Shown: piece by piece, positions 46,790 to 53,292 of the stretch
How the letters are laid out: every line of letters begins with the position of its first letter
Position numbering within the stretch: the first letter of the stretch is position 1
DNA from: Oehlia diaphana
Lineage: Eukaryota > Glomeromycota > Glomeromycetes > Glomerales > Glomeraceae
DNA length: 53,292 nucleotides
Reading direction: 5' to 3'
NCBI GenBank assembly: GCA_003833135.1
Contig: QZLH01000299.1
Location: 1-53,292 of the forward strand
The notes under the pieces: generated by a model
What the model saw: the letters and a program-made list of their open reading frames with translations, nothing else
What the model was told of the DNA's origin: nothing
Database searches by the model: none
Made by a program: the position numbers and the translations under genes

Positions 46790-47008
46790 TTTAGAAAATC
46801 AGCTCTTTTGAAAGACAAAAAAAAAATACGTGTTTTTTTGATCTACAAATAATTGCACAGATTTAAAAAAAAGATTATCTATAAAAACGGGAAGTTCTAT
46901 CGCAAAAAAAATTGTTTTTTTATTTATATTTTAGGTACGTGAAATTTTATGAAAATTTTTTTTTTGTATTTTATTTAACAATCGAATATATTTTTTTTCT
47001 TTACAGAC
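46790..47008. promoter_or_regulatory. Short divergent promoter region between ELP1 and MTD1
   Basis: Only 219 bp separate the two start codons. The stretch consists of poly-A and poly-T tracts on both sides of a central segment, plus CTTTACAG directly before the MTD1 ATG, which could also be the 3' end of a 5'-UTR intron. No specific factor site is recognised. Confidence 0.45.
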
Positions 47009-48448
47009 ATGCCGTGTAAAGTTATCTTATCAAAAGAAATTTCTTCAACTTATAGGTAAATTTTTATTTTATAGAATTTAAAATACATATTTCTTTTCCT
47101 GCCTAGACATCTTTCCAGAATGTTTACAAGTTTTAAAACAAAAAAAATCAAGAGAAAAAAAATGATGAATAAATGAAGAAACAAAAGAAGATAGAATTTA
47201 GTTATATAAAAACTAAAAAAAAAAAATAATAGGTGGATAATCAAGACTCGATCATATTACCACCATCATCAAAACTTAAATTATAACCTACGTCAAAACT
47301 ACAATAAAAGTTCACTACAATATTTGGTGTTAAAACCTTATAGAGAAGAATTAAAGGCCACAATAAAATCTCGTGGAATTAAACCAAAACTTGTCGGATT
47401 TCTTGCCAATGAGGATCCTGCAGCTGTAAAGTATGCTGAATCTACATCGAAAACTTGTGAAGAAACCGGTGTAAATTTTGAACTAAGGAAATGTGATAAA
47501 GAACAATTAGAAGATCAAATTGTTGAAGCTAACGAGGATGACAGCATACACGGTATAATGATTTATTATCCTGTATTTGGAGATCGTCAGGTAAGCTAAA
47601 AAGGCTTCTTTTTTTTTAAAAAAAAAGAGGATTATTTTTTTAGTTATAATTTAAGTTTTTTTTTAGGATCAATATCTTCAAAATGTTGTTAATGCTTCAA
47701 AAGATGTGGAAGGATTATGTCATAAGTACATATATAATATGTATCATAATAAACGATATCTTGACGAAAAACAAACTAAGAAATGCATTATCCCTTGCAC
47801 TCCATTGGCAATAGTTAAGGTATATACCTTTACAGTCTATTTTATATATGTGTGTAATTTACCTGGATAATCTCATGATCTCCTAAAACGCTTTTTAGGT
47901 ATTAGAATATATTGGAGTGTATAATTCAGTTCTGCCATACGGAGATCGATTACACGGACGTGTAATTACTATAATTAATCGTAGTGAAATTGTTGGACGT
48001 CCCCTCGCTGCTTTATTGGCTAATGATGGAGGAAAAGTATATTCTGTAGACATAAATAATGTTCAAGAATTCCATCGTGGAACTGGTTTGAAATTAAAAA
48101 AACACGAGGTATCAAATAAATCAAAATTAAATTTATTTAAGAAAGTTTTTCTCTTTTATTTAATATTATTTTATTTTTAACTAGGTTCGGGATACAAATT
48201 TAAAGATTGAAGAAATTTTACCGTTTTCAGATGTAGTGGTAACTGGAGTTCCAACACCTTCTTATAAAGTTCCTACTGATTTATTACGTGATGGAGTTGT
48301 AGCAATAAATTTTTCTGCATTTAAAAATTTTAATGATAATATTAAAGAAAAAGCTAGTATTTATGTTCCGGCTGTAGGTAAAGTTACTATCGCAATGTTG
48401 GAAAGAAATTTATTGAGATTATATGATTATCATAATTATCAATCATAA
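47009..48448 (+). CDS. MTD1: NAD-dependent methylenetetrahydrofolate dehydrogenase, Mtd1-type
   Basis: Oxidises 5,10-methylene-THF to 5,10-methenyl-THF with NAD in cytosolic one-carbon metabolism; the fungal Mtd1 is monofunctional. Five exons join in frame: 47009-47055, 47311-47590, 47667-47819, 47899-48108, 48185-48448, giving 317 residues, as in yeast (320). Landmarks: PKLVGFLANEDPAAVKYA, IHGIMIYYPVFGDRQDQYLQ, KCIIPCTPLAIVK, the NAD-binding INRSEIVGRPLAALLANDG with VYSVDINN, VVVTGVPTPSYKVPTD and KEKASIYVPAVGKVTIAML. The first intron is long (255 nt); a closer acceptor at 47232 would also be in frame but would add 26 residues that the yeast protein lacks, so 47310 is preferred. Divergent from ELP1. 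Confidence 0.93.
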
Positions 48449-48762
48449 TTTTTTTCTAAAAGTATCTTTGTATTTTAGTGTTTATATGTTTATATGAAAT
48501 AATGAAACAAAGTATTTGTTAGCTTTATTGTCGATGGTAAATCGAACGTCTTAATTCAACGTAATTTTTTTTTAATTTATATCATGTGACAACGAAAATT
48601 TGGCAATAGAACATGTGCAAGTTTCAATTTTTAGTAAAACCATTGCGCTATTGATTAATCATTTGATAAGAATCGAATGATTATTGGTGTAATTGGTATC
48701 TCTTTCTTAAGTTTTACAATTTTTATATTTCTTATACTTAATTCTTAAAATTCTTATAAACT

Positions 48763-50205
48763 ATGGCTTCTTCTACGAATTATTTTAATAAGAATTTTTT
48801 GCTCGAGAATTACAATACCGATTCGCAACATGGTGATAGTTTTCATAATCTCCAAGAGGGAATGGTTACTTTAGGATATTTAGAAAACGTCAGAGAACAA
48901 GTTAACGCGTCATTTTGTTTAAATTCAAATAATTATGCTCCTTGTAACGTAAATCAATCGAAAGCTGTTATATCAACCTTGGAGAGTAAATTACGAAACT
49001 TGTCTATTAAGAATGGGAATAATATTAGTGATGATGTGCAAAAGACAAAACATGCCCCGTTCATTCAAGGACTAACATTTGATTCTTTGCCGGATGATGC
49101 ATTTATTACAATAAAGCAATCTAAACCGATTCATAATATCGCATTGTTCATCTCATTTAATTATGATTTAAACAATCGTTTTTTTCAACAAGAGTGTAAT
49201 GCACATGGGTTTCACGCCTTATTTCGTGAAATTCAAGATCATGTAAACATCGTACCAATTGCTAAGCTTATTACCGATGTTGTCATCAATTGTTGGTCGA
49301 ATAATTGGGACATTATCATATTTATTACTTCGGAACCTATACTTCCTATCAGCACTGTCACAGCTTTATTAAATCTACTACGAGCTTATTTTGATCAAAA
49401 AATTTTGGATATTGTTATAATTTGGCCTAACGTATATAAAACAAGGCGTCCGTGGATTGATGAACAATGTAGAGTTGCTAAAGCTACGGCGTGTATTCAA
49501 GGTATTGAAGTTTCTGATATCGCCCCACAAATAATGTCATATTTCGATAATGTGAGTATTTTAAATTTGCCATAGAATTTTTTAAACATTTGTTTTAATA
49601 GAAATAATTTGTTAATAGGGCGATTGTAACAAGGAGATCAATGGAACGACTACTTTATTTGGCGAGAAGAAAATTACAATTTGTTATCATGAATTCAATA
49701 ATTCTTATCCAGCAGCAATGAGAATCGATGATAAAATTTGGCCCGACGTCAAGCAATATTGTAAGAAAAATGAAATGAATTACTTTTCTATAAAATATTT
49801 TATTAAATTTTTTTTTTTTTTATAATAGTTCATATTATGAAAAGCGAAACGGAAAAAGCTTCTTTGATGGAAATAAATTCTCATGACAGAAATATTTTGC
49901 TAGAAAATATCTTGCGCAAAGCACTATACAATAAATTCTCGCAACATTCACGACTTAAACATATACTTTTATCAACTCGAATTGCTTCCATTTGCTTTAC
50001 ACAAGAAACTTGCCAATGTAATTTACATGATTACGTACATCTAAACTCTAAAAATACCGTGAAAAGTGATACAAAAATCTTAAAAGCAAAGTTTATCAAT
50101 ATCTTGGAAGAAATAAGATATAATTTGATTCAAGAAGAGAGAGAAAGAATTAAGTCAGAGTATGGAAATTTAATGAATAAAGAAAAGAATCTTTTCCTAT
50201 TGTGA
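48763..50205 (+). CDS. NYN-like plus NADAR-like fusion protein
   Basis: Three exons (48763-49551, 49619-49760, 49829-50205) give 435 residues. Residues about 125-260 look like a NYN/PIN-type RNase fold: HNIALFISFNYDL as the first strand, VNIVPIAKLITDVVINCW, then NWDIIIFITSEPILP and LDIVIIWPNV. The usual Asp residues are largely replaced by Ser or Asn. Residues about 280-420 follow the NADAR (YbiA-like) order: ITICYHEFNNSYPAAMRIDD, KIWPDVKQYFHIMKS, ALYNKFSQHSRLKHILLST, and a final ILEEIRYNL helix. The glutamate of the family PTxEHYFQA motif is Lys here, and no WGxGxDG motif is present. Both domains thus look catalytically weak or dead. NADAR enzymes act on ADP-ribose or riboflavin precursors; NYN domains cut RNA. 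The fusion and its role are inference. The last 115 bp lie in a tandem duplication. Confidence 0.65.
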
Positions 50206-50442
50206 AACGAGTAACCATTGGGTTGTAATAAATAATGAAATAATGAACCGCCACTTATTAAAAGAAGTTTATCAATATCTTGGAAGAAGTAAGATATAAT
50301 TTGATGCAAGAAGAGAGAGAAAGAATTAAGTCAGAGCATGGAAATTTAATGAATAAAGAAAAGAATCTTTTCCTATTGTGAAACGAGTAGCCATTAGGTA
50401 GTAATAAAAAATGAAATAATAAACCGCCACTTATTAAAAGAA
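50091..50442. repeat. 176-bp tandem duplication spanning the 3' end of the NYN-NADAR gene
   Basis: Two units, 50091-50266 and 50267-50442, both start GTTTATCAATATCTTGGAAG and end TTATTAAAAGAA, with about a dozen differences. The first unit contains the last 115 coding bases, the stop and the start of the 3' UTR; the second repeats all of this and still encodes the same C-terminal helix through the same stop. The unit length is exactly 176 in both copies. Confidence 0.85.
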
Positions 50443-52130
50443 TTGGCAAAATTGCATTAATACAGTATGGTAATACACTAAAATTTACTGAATAAGTAAC
50501 GTGATTTAATTGTAAAAATAAAATTCACAAGATATACTTAAAAACATTGTTATTAAATGAAAATAACCAATGATATCAATTATTAACTCATTAAATCGTC
50601 ATTTTTTTAACTTGATAATTCACTAACTAAAAGCTGGAGGATATTTTTTAATTGATTAAGAATATCTGCATTGTTTTCTAACACAAGAAAGATTTGTTAA
50701 TAAGAGTTTCTTTCATTTCAAGATACTTTAAAACTTCCATGATTAAGAGTCTTGGGCTTTTGTTGGATTAATTACGTAAGTAATTTATCAGTTTAGGTCT
50801 AGCCCATCTTGAAATAATAAAGATGCTTTATATATAAATAACTAATGCGTTAAGCATTAGTGTTGAAATTCAATCCTAGACGGTGTGTTACTTAAAAAGG
50901 TTTGATGTAATAATATACTGTAGCTTGCATGCCTTGCAACATATTGATTGACCAAATATTCTTTGGTCGTCCACATTTTGAATAAGTAGAACCTGTATTA
51001 GATCCTGTTTTCATAGCTGTGTCTTGAAGATAGTAGATTAATTTCTTTAGAGTGTAAAGAATAACATACTGATACATACTGACATGTAAAACTACACAAA
51101 GTATGCGAAAATAAATTATGGCCCGGTTTTTGTCAATATTTTCAATGTAACCTATTTATTGTGGGCAGTTGTAAATTGTAATTCTCTTGATTGGCCACAT
51201 GTTCATAATATATTCACCAGTGGTTCTCGTAACGTTGAAATTTAACAATACAGTAAGCCTATTCAATTTGATCGGGTTTTTAATTCCATGAAAGTTAATA
51301 TTTAAATCAATTTTTCGTTTAATTCCAAGTATGAGTTTTGAGTGATGTTAAAACAGAGTTTAAGCTAGAACCCAAATAAACATGCTCAAACTTATCACGT
51401 GTTTATTGCTCAAATCGGTTTTTAAACTCTTAAAAACAAAAAAAAAATTAATTAAAACTATACTAACTTGCTTACCAATACATTCTTAATAAATAAGCTA
51501 AACAAAATGGTTTATTGTAAGCTGGTCTTAAACCGAGTTTGACTGGATTTGGAACATAACATCCCTATTAGGTTGATACATATTAGATGATGAAATCGTG
51601 CAACTTAGAATTTTTTTTGCGATCAAAAACCCGAACAATCAGAATTATATTAACTCCTTTTTTCTTAATTTTTTTGATTTGTTTTAGTAAAAAATATCGT
51701 GCTTTTTCTCAATTTCGAATTTATTTTTAGAGCAACAACTCAACAATATTTGCTCTTGTTTTAAATTCTATATTTAATTTAAGTTATTTCCCGCCACTCA
51801 ATAAACATATTCTCTTTTAGATGAATTCAATGCTTTGAGCTAGTTCCCCACGAAAAATGGTCTCTTGAACATTTTACTTCCTAAGTTTCTGATAATTTTG
51901 GTCAGAAAAAAAACAACAACGGGATATTTTATAATGTTCTTTATATAATTAGAGACTATGTACAGAAGAATTACGGGATGCTTATTAAATAGAAAAAGCG
52001 ATAAGAAAATTGATAAAAAGAAAGTATGATAAGTGGTTTATCTTAAGGTTGTAGCCTTTTAGTAGGCAAGTTGCCTTCTGTATTTGGTGCAAGTTTGTAA
52101 GTTCGTCCTGTAAGCACAGCGCTCTTGCAT
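50443..52130. other. Spacer, no gene seen
   Basis: Mixed AT-rich sequence. A perfect hairpin, ACTAATGC-GTTAA-GCATTAGT, lies at about 50841-50861. Near 51530-51575 a GC-richer end (AACTCGG-like word and an AGGGATGTTATGTTCC word on the minus strand) is reminiscent of the GC-richer segment at the window end, but no full element could be traced. The minus-strand frame at 50892-51077 shows no known pattern. Confidence 0.35.
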
Positions 52131-52139
52131 GTTTTTCAG

Positions 52140-52988
52140 GTTCAATCAGTTAAGCGCAGTTGGTAAAGATCTACTGATTCCAGAGGAGGAACCAGTTACT
52201 GTATGTACTATCTACATTCTTGGAAGTATTTCTCATATTTTCCTAATTTTTTAAAGGCTAAAGGCCAATTAACCGATATAAACAATTCAGTTAATACAAA
52301 TGATGAAATCACCGCAAAAAAATGCCAGTATTTTCACGTTCTCAAATAATTATAATGACAATATTAGCAGTAATAGCATTGCAAGTACAAGTGCACAATA
52401 TCTAACTTTTGAGACTATTGAGCCAAAGAGGAAAAAGAAATTATTAGAAAAAGGTATTTATATTTACGAACTGTATTATTAATTTTAAGATTTAAGCTTT
52501 GCCAGAACCAACAAAATGATTGTAAATGACTGTTGGTTTTTTTAACCGGTTCCAATAGTTATTAAGGAAAATAACGAGAATAACCAGAAAGTTATTCAAA
52601 AATTAAATACTTTGGAGAATTTAGTAAAAGATCTGATGTAGGTATATCCAAAATCAAACGTATCGAATGGGAAACTCGAATTTGAGACAATCGATTTTGA
52701 TCTAGTATATGAAACGAGGAGTGATGCGTTTCAATGGGATGATAGACCCGAGAGAGATCAAAAAGACAGATACATGCCTCATCTAAGAAAGTTACTCCAA
52801 ATCTTCAAACATCGGAAACTCGAGATATATGATACGAGCAAATATAATAACTTTCTTATAAGTGCTGACATTCTGCCAATCAGACTCATCGGTACTACAG
52901 ATGTAATTGTAGTAGACAGGTTTTTTGTCTCCTCAATCTAAATTAATTTATGATGAATTACTTATGTTTAAAGAAGAAAATAATACAG
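52140..52988 (+). pseudogene. Crinkler-type protein gene, disrupted and truncated
   Basis: Plus-strand pieces read in order. NQLSAVGKDLLIPEEEPVT (about 52145) resembles the end of a Crinkler ubiquitin-like header. A Ser/Asn-rich region from ATG 52300 ends in a basic KRKKKLLEK; after a probable intron, VIKENNENNQ leads into a short coiled coil. Then come IDFDLVYETRSDAFQW, WDDRPERDQKDRYMPHLRKL and LIGTTDVIVVDRFFV, the typical start of the nuclease-like effector domain. A TAG at about 52639-52641 and a frameshift near 52931 break it; the following frame (SPQSKLIYDELLMFKEEN) ends at 52988. The C-terminal part of the nuclease core is missing. Crinklers are secreted or nuclear effector-like proteins expanded in Rhizophagus; this copy is dead. 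The header assignment is the weakest part. Confidence 0.6.
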
Positions 52989-53292
52989 GATCCCACTAGG
53001 GATGGGAACGCTCGGATCACGTGATTTCGAGCGGCTTTTGAGCCGACGTTATATCTAGTGGGTTTCGAACTTATTTGAGCTAAAAATCCTGTTAATAATA
53101 AAGGAATTGGTTATCTTTCAGGATAATCAAAAAAAGAAGAAACTTATTAGTTAGAAATAATTTTATTAACTTTTAAAAATTGAGCCGAGCCGACTCCAAA
53201 CCGACTTCGGAAAATTGGCTCAAAATAGGATCGACATCAAAATTATGGCGATTATTAACCAACTATTGGTTGATGGCCAATCAAATTTTTTT
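52989..53292. other. GC-richer segment cutting off the Crinkler relic
   Basis: Directly after the relic the composition changes: GGGATGGGAACGCTCGG at the left and GAGCCGAGCCGACTCC near 53182. This looks like an inserted repetitive element that truncated the Crinkler gene, but the right boundary is outside the window and no coding frame is seen. Confidence 0.4.

Noticed and set aside
47233..47310. Alternative in-frame start of MTD1 exon 2 at 47233
   Set aside because: It adds 26 poorly conserved residues between two blocks that are adjacent in yeast Mtd1; kept only as a possible splice variant.
50258..50449. Minus-strand ORF of 63 codons
   Set aside because: Antisense of the second unit of the tandem duplication; the plus strand carries the known C-terminal text.

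Overview
The window is eukaryotic nuclear DNA from a fungus, very probably an arbuscular mycorrhizal fungus of the Rhizophagus type (inference). The reasons are extreme AT richness, genes cut by many 60-100 nt introns, genes with fungal signatures (PacC/Rim101, yeast-Mtd1-type dehydrogenase, Ydf1-type reductase, Ost4), and decayed copies of families I associate with Rhizophagus: restriction-nuclease/kinase fusions, Crinkler-type proteins, Vsr-like nucleases and Ion_trans proteins. I could run no search; all gene models are hand-spliced from reading frames, splice signals and remembered family patterns.

Layout. 1-5.6 kb: AT-rich spacer with small inverted-repeat elements and a decayed protein relic (2.3-3.3 kb, minus). 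5.6-12.7 kb: a gene island with a short-chain dehydrogenase (+), a 47-residue OST4 subunit (-), a PacC/Rim101 zinc-finger regulator (+), a TMEM19/DUF92 membrane protein (-) and an uncharacterised gene with a nuclease-like look (+). 12.7-20 kb: relics, including a nuclease-kinase fusion gene with two in-frame stops and a frameshifted Vsr-like nuclease. 20.1-24.1 kb: a complete seven-exon TRP-like cation channel (+). 24.1-36 kb: no intact gene; a transposon graveyard with a broken pogo/Tigger transposase, TA-flanked small elements, a foldback element containing a 190-bp element with an 8-bp target duplication, and a possible solo LTR. 36-50.2 kb: a second gene island with HAUS3 (augmin, -), a small basic ORF (-), ELP1 of Elongator (-, about 30 exons), MTD1 (+, divergent from ELP1) and a NYN-NADAR-like fusion (+). 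50.2-53.3 kb: spacer, then a broken Crinkler-type gene running into a GC-richer segment at the window end.

Strongest signals. Two introns have near-perfect minor (U12) spliceosome signals: an AT-AC intron in the dehydrogenase and a GT-AG intron in ELP1. Eight exact GCCAAG sites, the PacC recognition sequence, lie within 712 bp directly upstream of the PacC gene, which suggests autoregulation. The PacC protein itself is unusually short. A gene near 49 kb seems to join a NYN-like and a NADAR-like domain, both lacking expected acidic residues.

The housekeeping genes do not form one pathway: ELP1 acts in tRNA wobble-uridine modification, MTD1 in folate one-carbon metabolism, HAUS3 in spindle microtubule nucleation, OST4 in N-glycosylation. 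They share the alternation of compact gene islands with repeat-rich, relic-rich blocks.
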